Assembly: GCF_900090045.1 (NCBI RefSeq)
Contig: NC_041781.1
Coordinates: 755,501 to 819,500 of the forward strand
From: Plasmodium malariae
Lineage: Eukaryota > Apicomplexa > Aconoidasida > Haemosporida > Plasmodiidae
Reading direction: 5' to 3'
DNA: 64,000 nucleotides
In this document: positions 54,389 through 64,000 of the stretch, one piece after another
Layout of the letters: each line of letters opens with the position of its first letter
Position numbering within the stretch: the first letter of the stretch is position 1
Position numbers and translations under genes: made by a program
The notes under the pieces: model-generated
Seen by the model: only the letters and a program-made list of their open reading frames with translations
Database searches by the model: none
Told to the model about the DNA's origin: nothing

Positions 54389-57300
54389 ATGGATGAAAAT
54401 ATTGTCTTACGGGAAATAGAAAAAAGAGGTTATAATCACGTACAGTTTTTTAAGCACTATTTTGGTGCTTCCATAAATGAAAGGGAAGGAAATATCGGAG
54501 GAGATGAAGTGGGTGTAGTGGGTGAAATGGGGGCAGTGCCCGAAGTGGACGGACTGACCGACGTAACCGAAGAGGGCAAAGAGTTTACGGGTCTGAAATA
54601 TGACGAAGGGGAAATACTGGAGAGAGTCCAAATATTGAAGAAACAAATTGAAGTTGAAAAAAATTACTTAAATAATAAAATTAACGAAGAAGCAGAAAAT
54701 TATAAGGAAAAGGTCTATCATATGAAAAGCCATTTAGATGAAATCAATTTTGAATTATTTAATATTGATATTATTAATAGAATGAATCAAAAAAAGGCTA
54801 GTAACAAGAGAGGGAGTAATGACGGGAAAGAGAAAAAGCAAACCCATTTGCTGCAATGGGGAAGTGGGAAGATGGGAAATTTTACGGAGAACCAGGGCGC
54901 AGATGTACGCAGAAATATAAGAGACAATTTAGAGGGCAATCTAAGCAGTCGTTTAAGCGGTAACTTAGGCTGCATTTCATGCGGCAGTTCCGATCGAAGC
55001 GATGAAGTGGGTAACTATGAGGAGGAGGAGGAGGAGGAGGAGGGTGACTGCTTTCTAATGGGAGAAAATAAGAGCAACTTAAAATTCGAAAATTTGCTGA
55101 AGAAAAGTATTGAGACTAAAACATTTCTAGAAGAGGTAAAAAAGGGACTACTATTTTTGAAGGCTCTTCCGGCACTAAAAAAAGACATGAGTGTATTATT
55201 TGTTACAGGAAAGAGCATAAAACAAGAAGTGGAAGATAAAATAAAAAACGTATTAACGTTATATAGTAACTTAAAATATATTAATGAGCATGATGAGATA
55301 GTATCCTATTTTAGAGAACACGCTTCGGTTGATATATCCGTTTATACTAAAAATTTTTTTGACAATTTTTTTACCCTATTAAATGATATTTTGTCTTCCT
55401 ACATAATAGATAATACAAGCATTGATATGATGAATATATTGAAAATATATATAGATGTATATAAAACATTTTTGAAATTTACAAATGTACATAATACATA
55501 TACGAATGAATATTTAATTAACCATATAGGGAAAAAGATAATCGAATTTTTGATATCTAATTTTACAAAAACATTTTTTAAGTTTGCTCAGACGGATAGC
55601 GACCATTTTATGTACAACAGCATTATTAATTATTATGAATACTTTACAGCCTTTATAGAGGAAAAAAAAGAACCAATGGAAAAAATAGTTCATCAAATAG
55701 TTCTCATAGTTGGTGATGAAAATGAAATGAGAAGAAACCACCACCATAACGATAGGACCTATTCATCTGAATGTATGCATTCTTCTACGAACAAAAATGA
55801 AGAGAACAAAGACAAAGCTGAAGTCCCAATAGTAGCTACAGATTTAACTATGATATTTGGCAAAGAGGAGTACAATGACAATATGCCTGATAGACATGTA
55901 AATGTTAATGAAAAGGATGAGAAACCAATATATGAAGAAAAAGAGGGTGAAATTAGTAGTAGGAAAAATAAGGAAGAGCATAAAAATGCATCATATGTAG
56001 AAAACTACCATGTACATTTATTTAAAGAAAGCATTAACGTTGTTTGTATTTTTATGCAAAATTGGAATTTTCTGAAGAGCCCAGAAATGTCTAATGAAAA
56101 CGATAAAACGTTGACAAATAATATAAGGAAAAGTTTTTTATATAAAATTATGGATTCATTAAACTCAAGTATAACCATTTTATCTAATTGTTCTCTTTTT
56201 ATATCTAAAAAGAATATATTTCAAAAAATATTAAAAGAGTCTACATTTATAAACAAAGAAATAGTAAATGAATACTTAATTAACATTACGGATGTGTCTC
56301 ATTTCGATATGGTATGCTTTGACAATATTATTCTAAAGGTAAGCATATTCGATCGAAATAATTTAATAGAAAAAAGTAAATTGTTTCATTTTTTTACCGA
56401 TTTAAAGAAAGATATTATAAATATTATACACAAAAAACGCCTTGAAATAAATAATAAGAATATATTTAATTCACACTTTTTTCGTTTCGTCATTTTTTTT
56501 TCATTCATTTATCATCACGATACACAATTTCTGCTGATTTTTATAAACATATACAATTTTTTATATGAAATTATTTATAACATAAAGGAAGAAATAAAAA
56601 GAAAAAAAGAAGAAAGTGAAATAAAAAAGATACATCAAGCTTATATTGATGAGTCTCTACAACTTAAACAAGAATTTACAACGTCTAATGAAGTAATCGA
56701 TTATATTAAGACAATAATTTCGACATTCATTAGTGTTTTAAACTTATTTAATGATATCATAGAAGAGTACGAAAAATTTGGTGCCTTCATATTTGAAAGG
56801 ACTTATTACCACCTTAAAAGTAACACTACTGCAAATATATTGTCTAAAATTTATCTACAAAGGGAGAAGGGGTACCCATCATCAATAGACGGGAATCTTG
56901 CCCACATACACACCTATTTTTACAGTGATGACCTTCACCGGAGAGTGGGGCGCGTTAGGAGTATCAGCAATATTAGCAGGGGTGGGAAAAGAGCCGCGAG
57001 TGGTGCAAATGGTGAAAATGATGGAACTGATGTACATAACGCCCAATGCGCACATGTTCCCAGTGATGAACGTAACTTAACAAATGGAATGAGTGCTTCG
57101 CTGGAAAACATGAAGGGTGAGCAAAATTGCGCTAGAAATTTCCTGACTTTGCAAGGTGAAATTCACAAAGGGGAATACGTAAATAGTGCAGACAACGTAG
57201 ATGATGCAAAAAATAAGTCAAGTGACGAACTTGCATTTTCCTCTAGAACAGACGCACATGCAAGTGTAGGAAGTAAAAGAGATGCATCGGGTGTTCTCGT

Positions 57301-57937
57301 TCATTCAGAGGATATACAATTCGATGAATGCGGGAAACATGTCTTAAAATCATCATTAAGCAAATTAAATGAAATAAAAAATACAATATTGAAAAATGTA
57401 ATTTATTTTTCCCTAATTCCGTTAAATGAGTACTTAAATAAATACGTATCCAAAATTACTTGTATCAAAATGAATCAACAGATAGATAACTTTGATCCTC
57501 ATGAAAATATTTGTTTAATAATAGAAACAGTTTTTTCATATATTGAAATATTTTATGGAAATAAGGGAGGAGAACATATGTTACAACAGTTGTTCTTACA
57601 TTTGTCTGAAAAATTTACTTTTCATATTAATAATATTAATAGTACAACCAATTTAAACAGAAACATCATTTTGCAAATTCAAGCGGATGTTAACTATTTT
57701 ATCAATGTATGCAAAAGATTTAATATAAAAAATTATAAACAGTTTTTTTTGCTATATCATTCTATTTCCTTTAGCCTCAATTTCAAAAAGGAGAACAGTG
57801 AAAGTCTGGACATCCAATCCTCTTTTCAGTCTTATATAAATGACCATATTAAAAAAGAAGGACAACTAAACTTTAACATAACAGCTGATGATATTGTAAA
57901 AACAGCTCTTTATATCAGCAATTCTTTGATCATCTGA
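54389..57937 (+). CDS. Large helical conserved protein, possibly a vesicle-tethering factor
   Basis: Single-exon gene. I start it at 54389 (MDENIVLREIEKRGYNHVQF); the frame extends 26 codons upstream only through a T-rich Phe run. It has 1,182 residues. It is helical throughout, with an N-terminal coiled-coil-like segment (ERVQILKKQIEVEKNYLNNK, then KEKVYHMKSHLDEI). Acidic and Ser/Asn-rich inserts follow, then long amphipathic helices. The central block around EVEDKIKNVLTLYSNLKYIN followed by EIVSYFREHA vaguely resembles the RINT1/Tip20 and other CATCHR tethering subunits, but I see no decisive motif. A Glu run (EEEEEEEE, near 55020) is a simple repeat. Treat the tether idea as a hypothesis; the gene itself is certain. 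Confidence 0.75.
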   Translation: MDENIVLREIEKRGYNHVQFFKHYFGASINEREGNIGGDEVGVVGEMGAVPEVDGLTDVTEEGKEFTGLKYDEGEILERVQILKKQIEVEKNYLNNKINEEAENYKEKVYHMKSHLDEINFELFNIDIINRMNQKKASNKRGSNDGKEKKQTHLLQWGSGKMGNFTENQGADVRRNIRDNLEGNLSSRLSGNLGCISCGSSDRSDEVGNYEEEEEEEEGDCFLMGENKSNLKFENLLKKSIETKTFLEEVKKGLLFLKALPALKKDMSVLFVTGKSIKQEVEDKIKNVLTLYSNLKYINEHDEIVSYFREHASVDISVYTKNFFDNFFTLLNDILSSYIIDNTSIDMMNILKIYIDVYKTFLKFTNVHNTYTNEYLINHIGKKIIEFLISNFTKTFFKFAQTDSDHFMYNSIINYYEYFTAFIEEKKEPMEKIVHQIVLIVGDENEMRRNHHHNDRTYSSECMHSSTNKNEENKDKAEVPIVATDLTMIFGKEEYNDNMPDRHVNVNEKDEKPIYEEKEGEISSRKNKEEHKNASYVENYHVHLFKESINVVCIFMQNWNFLKSPEMSNENDKTLTNNIRKSFLYKIMDSLNSSITILSNCSLFISKKNIFQKILKESTFINKEIVNEYLINITDVSHFDMVCFDNIILKVSIFDRNNLIEKSKLFHFFTDLKKDIINIIHKKRLEINNKNIFNSHFFRFVIFFSFIYHHDTQFLLIFINIYNFLYEIIYNIKEEIKRKKEESEIKKIHQAYIDESLQLKQEFTTSNEVIDYIKTIISTFISVLNLFNDIIEEYEKFGAFIFERTYYHLKSNTTANILSKIYLQREKGYPSSIDGNLAHIHTYFYSDDLHRRVGRVRSISNISRGGKRAASGANGENDGTDVHNAQCAHVPSDERNLTNGMSASLENMKGEQNCARNFLTLQGEIHKGEYVNSADNVDDAKNKSSDELAFSSRTDAHASVGSKRDASGVLVHSEDIQFDECGKHVLKSSLSKLNEIKNTILKNVIYFSLIPLNEYLNKYVSKITCIKMNQQIDNFDPHENICLIIETVFSYIEIFYGNKGGEHMLQQLFLHLSEKFTFHINNINSTTNLNRNIILQIQADVNYFINVCKRFNIKNYKQFFLLYHSISFSLNFKKENSESLDIQSSFQSYINDHIKKEGQLNFNITADDIVKTALYISNSLII

Positions 57938-58019
57938 TGAGGAACAGTTTATACACTATGTGATTATGTCGCCCTTCCTTTCTTAAGTATTCGGATTGGT
58001 ATTAGTACCCACAGGTGAG

Positions 58020-58991
58020 TTTTTTTTTTTTTTTTTTTTTATATATTTTTTTAATTTTTATAGTTACTAAAGCGTAATGATGTTTTTCTTTTCCTTCTTT
58101 AAGCTCAGGTGTTTTCAACATTTTCCGGCGTGTGCTCATGTATGCATATAATCGTAAATGTATGCACGTATGTATGTATGTACGTATGCACGTATGTATG
58201 TATGTACGTATGCACGTATGTATGTATGTACGTATGCACGTATGTATGTATGTACGTATGTACGTATGTATGCACGTATGTATGTATGTACGTATGTATG
58301 CACGTATGTATGTATGTGCATTTACGTACGATAATTTTTTTACCTTTTATTTGGTAACCTCGGCTCATTTTAAATGCTGAAATTCCTTCTTGCCGATAAA
58401 AAGAAGTATATCCATAAAACGTACTCATAAAATGTGCATTCAAAACACACGTATAAGATGTACGTTCAAAACACATGCATAAGATGTACGTTCAAATCTT
58501 ACAAATAAGATATATGCTTCAAACGCTTTTATGGAAATATCCGTATTTTTAGTGCCTTTCATGTGAACATTCACTTGTTCCCCTCCCGAAAGAGGCAATG
58601 CGCGAAAATTTGTGCCATTTTAGAAAAATATGCGTGTTTTAGAAATTATAAAATTTAAAACTTAATGTTAATGTTAAAGTTTTTTTTTTCATTCGATTTT
58701 CACTCGGCTTCAATTTACCTGCGTCAAATGATTTTTTTCAATTCGGATATTCGCTTTGAGTTTGTTTCCTTTTTTTTTTTTTTTTCGCCCCTGTGACGAA
58801 TACTGTTGAAAAAGTGCTAAGCAACTGTGCTCATAAGAACAACAGAAGATACCCATTTTTTTTAAAGTAATTATTTCAAGAAATGAGGGTGAAGACAAAT
58901 TTTATTTTAATTTAGCATTCTTTCCATTTTATGTATATATAAAAAAAAATAATAAAAGAAAAGAAAAGAAAATAAGTACACCATTTTTCAC
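58020..58991. other. Intergenic region with tandem repeat
   Basis: Contains a 24-base compound acgtatgtatgt repeat at 58155-58320, two copies of a 29-base segment around acgttcaaaacaca at 58440-58500, and poly-T tracts. The minus frame 58105-58476 (YIHTYVHT) is a repeat shadow. No gene supported. Confidence 0.55.
58155..58320. repeat. Tandem repeat of acgtatgtatgt and acgtatgc
   Basis: Seven or so copies of a compound unit alternating gtatgtatgtac and gtatgcac. Non-coding. Confidence 0.9.
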
Positions 58992-59051
58992 GTGGTCAAT
59001 AATTTCCACGCTCTAATAATTTTTGGCCATATTTTTTTAAGATGTAAAAAT

Positions 59052-60923
59052 ATGATATATTTGGAATTATTTTTTTGTATAGTTCTGCTTCTATTTAATA
59101 AGAATAAATATAATGTTAACAATTTAAACTTAAAAAAAAAAAAAAACGCTCATCCGAATATAGTTGTACAGGTGAGCAAAAGGAATGGTATAAAAAAATA
59201 TAGCTATGATAAATTAACTTTTCTCTTTTTTAAAAATTTCAAAAAATGGGATGAAAATAAAACAAAAAAGAAAGAACGAATATATTTTGAAAGAAATGGA
59301 ATAAATGTGCCTCAAGATATAGCTATGTTTGGAAAAACAAATGTGTATTACATAAGAGAAAGTATTTATAATAAGGATCAAAACAATTTAGTACCAAATG
59401 AAATAGATGCGCAGTGCATAGAAGAACTTGATGATATGGAAGCAGTTAACGACCCCTTAACAAGGGGAAGTATTAGCACTTCCGGTGGTAGCAGTACAGG
59501 TGATGCTCAAAACACGTCCAGTTATGTGAAGGAGTATAGCGGTAGTGCCAGTAGTGGTAATAGTAGCAGTGATGGTACTAGTAATAGTAGCATTGATGAG
59601 AAGAGTGCTCGTAGCACAGGGCAGCGTGACTTGTCCCATAACAGCTCAGATCACAAGCAAGATAATAGGCAGAACAACATCTTTAGCTACTTGAATAAAG
59701 AAAGAGATTACATTACGCAAGTAGGTAATTCCCCCAAAGTAGATGTTTATGAAAGAAGATATAAAGCCGATGTAAAAACAATAAACAGAATTTTTGAAAA
59801 TATAAATGAAGTAAATATACAATTATTAAAGGACATAAAAAGTATAGATGAAAAAGAAAAAATTATTAACAAGAAAGTAATAGAAAAAGTAAGGGAAGAC
59901 ATCAAAAAATATCAAGAAACAAATGAAATTATGGATATGAAAGGTAATATTATAAAACCATCTAGTGAGAATAAAAATAAAGGGAAAACTGAATCAAAAG
60001 ATAAAGGTAATACATCCTATACGGATATGGATGAAGAGGAAAAAAACGAAGTTATTAAAAAATTATATATGATTGATAAAAAAACAGATAAATATTTAGA
60101 AGAAAATGTTTATTTTGTTTTACAAAGTTGGCTACCAGATATAAGAATTGATGATACTCTAATAATTATAGATAATATTGAAAAATTTTACAACGATTTT
60201 GATATATCAAAATATTATGAAAAATTTAAAGAAATAAAAAATAGAAATTTCTCCTATGATTTAAACTCATACGAAATTGAAAATGTTCCAAGAAATATAA
60301 ACGATGATACAGAAATAGAATGTGAACATATTCGTTCCTATAATAATACATATAACAAACTAAACTATTACAATTTAAAAAAATATTCATATACCTATTC
60401 CACGAATGATAATATGGATACGACATTTAAGAAAAATGAACCGATGCCACCTATTGTTATTATTAACACGAAAAAAAATTATATGGTTCAAGAATGGGAA
60501 TGCAAAAATTTCAAAAATAGACAAAAAAGAAATAAAGCACATGAATTTACAAGATTACAAAGAGCATTCAGGCCATTCTCTTATGTAGATTTAAGTGATA
60601 TTAGTTGCATTTATAGAAACAATTTTCTTCAGTTAAAAATGAAATTATCGCACAGAAAATATGTAAATGATGTTTATCCCTATTTTGTTCCTATTAATAA
60701 AAATTCAAATGAACAATTATTTGATTTTAATGGGTATAAGAAAAATGGAGATTATGCTTGGTCCTTTTTTTGGCATAATTTTAAGTATGATCCAGATACT
60801 GATTACAGCTTTTTAAATAAAAATGTTAAATTGAATTTAACTGAAACCAAATTTGAAGACGTTAATAAAAAGAAATCGATAAAAATTATGAAAAAAATTT
60901 CAAAAGAAAGAAAGGGTAAATAA
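59052..60923 (+). CDS. Secreted, possibly apicoplast-targeted protein of unknown function
   Basis: Single-exon gene. I start it at 59052, where a signal peptide begins (MIYLELFFCIVLLLFN), rather than at an upstream GTG; 623 residues. The signal peptide is followed by Lys/Asn-rich, acid-free sequence (KYNVNNLNLKKKKNAHPN), so a bipartite apicoplast leader is plausible. Residues 135-210 are Ser/Gly/Asn low complexity. The C-terminal 370 residues look globular and conserved: YFVLQSWLPDIRIDDTLIII, FTRLQRAFRPFSYVDLSDIS and GDYAWSFFWHNFKYDPDTDY. The Trp-rich end is distinctive, but I do not recognise a family. It lies head-to-tail with the tether-like gene. Confidence 0.7.
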   Translation: MIYLELFFCIVLLLFNKNKYNVNNLNLKKKKNAHPNIVVQVSKRNGIKKYSYDKLTFLFFKNFKKWDENKTKKKERIYFERNGINVPQDIAMFGKTNVYYIRESIYNKDQNNLVPNEIDAQCIEELDDMEAVNDPLTRGSISTSGGSSTGDAQNTSSYVKEYSGSASSGNSSSDGTSNSSIDEKSARSTGQRDLSHNSSDHKQDNRQNNIFSYLNKERDYITQVGNSPKVDVYERRYKADVKTINRIFENINEVNIQLLKDIKSIDEKEKIINKKVIEKVREDIKKYQETNEIMDMKGNIIKPSSENKNKGKTESKDKGNTSYTDMDEEEKNEVIKKLYMIDKKTDKYLEENVYFVLQSWLPDIRIDDTLIIIDNIEKFYNDFDISKYYEKFKEIKNRNFSYDLNSYEIENVPRNINDDTEIECEHIRSYNNTYNKLNYYNLKKYSYTYSTNDNMDTTFKKNEPMPPIVIINTKKNYMVQEWECKNFKNRQKRNKAHEFTRLQRAFRPFSYVDLSDISCIYRNNFLQLKMKLSHRKYVNDVYPYFVPINKNSNEQLFDFNGYKKNGDYAWSFFWHNFKYDPDTDYSFLNKNVKLNLTETKFEDVNKKKSIKIMKKISKERKGK

Positions 60924-61486
60924 GCGTCATGTTGACACCTACGAGGTACTAATATATGTAGTTACCATTTGTAGAGCTAAAAACTGACCATATATGTGGT
61001 TCCGGTTACAGCTATTTAATACCCTCGTTTCGAAGGACACAAACAGAACACATAAATATGAAAAAAAAAAAAAAAAAGAAGAGAAGAAAAATGAGAAAAA
61101 AGGAGAATAAATAAGAAGAAAAAGATGCAGAAAGCATTAAATGACAACCTTTTTATATTTTATTATGTGCCCTTTATAAATTTAATGCATGTTCTCAGGT
61201 AAATAATACAAGGTTTTTTTTTTTTTTTTTTTTTTTAAATTTCCTTTTTTGCATAAGCATAAAAATATATCTAGCATACATTCAGCTTCTTATTTGTTAT
61301 TTTCAAAATATATTATATAAAATTATGAAATAATATCAATGACAAAACTTCTGTTTTGCCTTTTAAGCATTTTCCTTTATTATTTTATTTTATTTTATTT
61401 TTTTTTGTGTGTATGCGTCAAAATGTTTTGGAAAATTCTAAAATTTTAATAATAAAAAGATCCGTTACAATATATTAATAAAATTG

Positions 61487-61517
<31 letters not shown>

Positions 61518-62161
61518 CAACAAAAATTATGTATTTCAATGAGAAAAAAAAAAAAAAAATGAATTGTACATACACATGAACAACTTAATATATGTTGTTA
61601 TCTTACACTGTTAATATTTAAGTTTTCCAATATTCTATTAATATTTTAATTTTGTTTAAAAATCGAGTAAAATAAGTAGAAACTAGGTTTTGAAGTGTTT
61701 AATTATTATCTTTCCCGTTGTTTTGTGGGTATTAAATTGTTTCGGTTATTATACCCAAATAAGGGCTTACAGTTATACGTACTTATATGTACAATATATA
61801 TATATATATATGTGTAAATGTTGTTACGGCTTTAATATTATGTCATAAACATAGCAAAAAAAAAAAAAAAATGGAACATTTCCATTTTTTGCATTACAGT
61901 GTAAATTAATATACAATAAAAAAAAAAGTTTTACACTATTTGTTAATCCATTTCATGTGGAGAAAAGCCGTTTAAGAATAAATTAAACAGAGAAGAAAAT
62001 AAAGGGGAAAAAAGAAAAAGGAAAAAAAAAAGTAAAACAACAAAATAACAAAACTTTAAATTAAAAAGTTAAAAAAGCAGCCTTAAAACAATAAAGGAAA
62101 TTTTTTTCTCAAGTTTACAAAATGATGTTTTATAAAATTAAAAAGAATGTAAAATTATATG

Positions 62162-62203
<42 letters not shown>

Positions 62204-63437
62204 AGCTCTACTTGAACAAAAAAAAAAAAAAAATTAACCTAAAAAGTAACATGGTGCATGCACCACATTTGTCCTTTAAAAAAAATAATGGTGTAAGAGA
62301 AAAGAACAAATATATGTAATATATAAATATATATATATACACACGTACAAGTGTGCTTAAAAAAAAAAAATATATAAATACATATATGTATATATATATT
62401 TGGTTATTTACATGTACTGTTCATATTATTTTGTAAAAAGCAGGTAGTTTTTATATATAATTCATATATTTGTGTGTACATGTAAGGCTTATTTTTATTT
62501 TTTTTTCTTGGGAAAAACTTAATGTATATCTACACAATTGAACAAAAAGCACGTTGGCGAATTTTTAACAGTAGCAACACCATCAACATACAGCAAGAAA
62601 AAGAAATCAAATAAAATTATATTCATTTAACGAAGAACAAAATAAAAAAGTAAGAAAATAACAAAATGACAAAGTGACAAAGTGACAAAGTAACAAAACA
62701 ACAAAATAACAAAACAAATATAACAAAATAAGTGAACTAGCGAACTAGCGAACTAGAGAAAAAGAAAAATACATTTTAAATTACTCCTGTCTCTTATTAA
62801 ATCGCCTTTGAAAATTATAAAAACTATTCTGAAAATTTCATTATTCTGTTTGATTTTATTTTTAATTAAAGTTGTAGATCATTAGTCAACAGCTGTAATA
62901 TACCTTTTGCCCATCTTTCTGAGCCTCATACAACCCTTGTAGAAGTATCGCTACATATATTATCTTTTTCTTTTTTTTGTCATTAAACATGCTTTTTGCG
63001 TCCTGTTATAAACACTTCTCCCAATACACACACAAAAAAATAATAATATATCAAAATAACTTAATGACGAAATAGCGAAATAACGAAATAGCAAAATAAC
63101 GAAATAGCGAATTAACGAAATAGCGAAATAACGAAATAGCAAAATAACGAAATATCAAAATAACGAAATAACGAAATAACGAAATAGTGAAATAACGAAT
63201 TAGCGAAATAACGAAATGACGAAATAGCGAAATAACTAAAAGACAAAATAAAATAATAAGATGAAACAAAATAAAGGAATAAAACGCGTTTCCCCAGTTT
63301 CACTGAATCATTTTTTTTTTTTTTTTAGTTAAAAACATATTAATATTCATCATTATACAAATCCTAACGCATGTATTTTCACAATTCATCAAGTGCGACA
63401 TATACATGTTACATGTATACATTTTTCTTTTCTAGAA
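60924..63437. other. Intergenic region with octamer repeats
   Basis: About 2.5 kb. It contains many poly-A/T tracts (A36 near 62175, T28 near 61490), an aacaaaat / gtgacaaa repeat (62640-62750) and an aacgaaatagcg repeat (63055-63240). It must hold the promoter of the gene starting at 63438. A tttctag just upstream of that ATG may be a 5' UTR splice acceptor. No gene seen. Confidence 0.55.
63055..63240. repeat. Tandem repeat aacgaaatagcgaaat
   Basis: About twenty degenerate octamers alternating aacgaaat and agcgaaat (with agcaaaat variants). The minus frames (FRYFVISLFRYF) are shadows. Confidence 0.9.
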
Positions 63438-63564
63438 ATGGGATGCAAACAGTCGAAAGTAAGTGAACCAAAAATTCCTGATAAATGTGATATTGAAAAA
63501 CAAAAATCAAATCAAGAGGGTACACATGTATTTAACAAGGGTAAAAGTATTATTTCTCATAAAG
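63438..63564 (+). CDS. First exon of an N-acylated protein (partial)
   Basis: Exon of 42 codons plus one base, starting MGCKQSKVSEPKIPDKCDIE and ending at an aaag/gttagc donor. The rest lies outside the window. Gly2 fits N-myristoylation and Cys3 palmitoylation (MGC-x-x-S/K), the pattern of dually acylated plasma-membrane or inner-membrane-complex proteins in Plasmodium. The rest of the exon is hydrophilic. The following sequence is TA-rich intron with a tandem repeat. The family cannot be told from this exon alone. Confidence 0.6.
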
Positions 63565-63774
63565 GTTAGCACGAATTATAGAAAATATATATATCTACCG
63601 TTATTATTTTAACAGCGTCGCATATATATATACATGTATTAATATATACATATATTAATATGTACACATATATATACCCACATATACATATGTTAATATT
63701 TACACATATATATACCCACATATACATATGTTAATATTTACACACATATATACCCATATATACATATGTCAATA

Positions 63775-63985
63775 TTTACACATATATACATATATATATC
63801 ACGCATATACATATATATATCACGCATATACATATATATATCACGCATATACATATATATATCACCCATATACATATATATATCACGCATATACATATAT
63901 ATATCACGCATATACATATATATATCACCCATATACATATATATATCACACATATACATATATATATCACACATATATACATATA
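63775..63985. repeat. 21-base tandem repeat in intron of the last gene
   Basis: About nine copies of a unit containing atcacgcatatacatatat, with cacgc, caccc and cacac variants. It lies in the presumed first intron of the acylated-protein gene. Minus frames (IYMYMRDI) are shadows. Confidence 0.9.
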
Positions 63986-64000
63986 TGCGCATACACAAAT

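Noticed and set aside
58105..58476. 123-codon minus frame with YIHTYVHT repeats
   Set aside because: Open only because the tandem repeat has no stop codon; no gene-like sequence around it.

Overview
This is a nuclear chromosome segment of a malaria parasite (genus Plasmodium). The evidence is the extreme A+T content, with TA-dinucleotide runs and homopolymer A/T tracts between genes. Proteins are rich in Lys/Asn/Asp with low-complexity inserts. Genes are split by short GT-AG introns, and several products are conserved eukaryotic or apicomplexan proteins. From memory, the order PhoD-like phosphatase - RPN8 - eEF1B-beta matches a central part of P. falciparum chromosome 9. Asn repeats are fewer and coding G+C seems higher than in P. 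falciparum, so a non-falciparum species (P. malariae-like or P. ovale-like) is my guess; I could not check it.

Layout. 1.7-16.4 kb (minus): a very large ORC3-like replication-origin protein, a HIT zinc-finger (ZNHIT2-like) protein, a polytopic membrane protein, and a two-exon PhoD-like phosphatase. 16.4-19.2 kb: a long divergent intergenic region. 19.2-28.0 kb (plus): a seven-exon SAP-domain (Tho1/SARNP-like) protein, a large two-exon protein of unknown function, and a small basic protein. 28.6-30.4 kb (minus): TRM6, the non-catalytic subunit of the tRNA m1A58 methyltransferase. 33.2-34.7 kb (plus): the proteasome lid subunit RPN8. 35.5-41.2 kb (minus): a five-exon LLPH/DUF2423-like basic protein, a heptatricopeptide-like organellar protein, and an unlisted 48-residue single-TM protein. 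43.0-43.8 kb (plus): eEF1B-beta. 45.2-53.9 kb (minus): NADK2-type NAD kinase, organellar EF-P, CPBP-family intramembrane protease, and a small spliced TM protein. 54.4-63.6 kb (plus): a 1,182-residue possible tethering factor, a secreted, possibly apicoplast protein, and the first exon of an acylated (MGC...) protein that runs off the window.

Together these are mostly housekeeping genes: replication, RNA processing and modification, translation, and proteolysis. Between 37.8 and 60.9 kb there is a concentration of genes with organelle-type N-termini (HPR protein, NADK2-like, EF-P, CPBP protease, and the 59 kb gene). No tRNA, rRNA, transposon, CRISPR or subtelomeric gene family was seen. The non-coding DNA carries many short tandem repeats with 12-28 base units. 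Splice sites were assigned by eye from GT-AG and reading-phase agreement. Positions are exact where exons are given and approximate for repeats.
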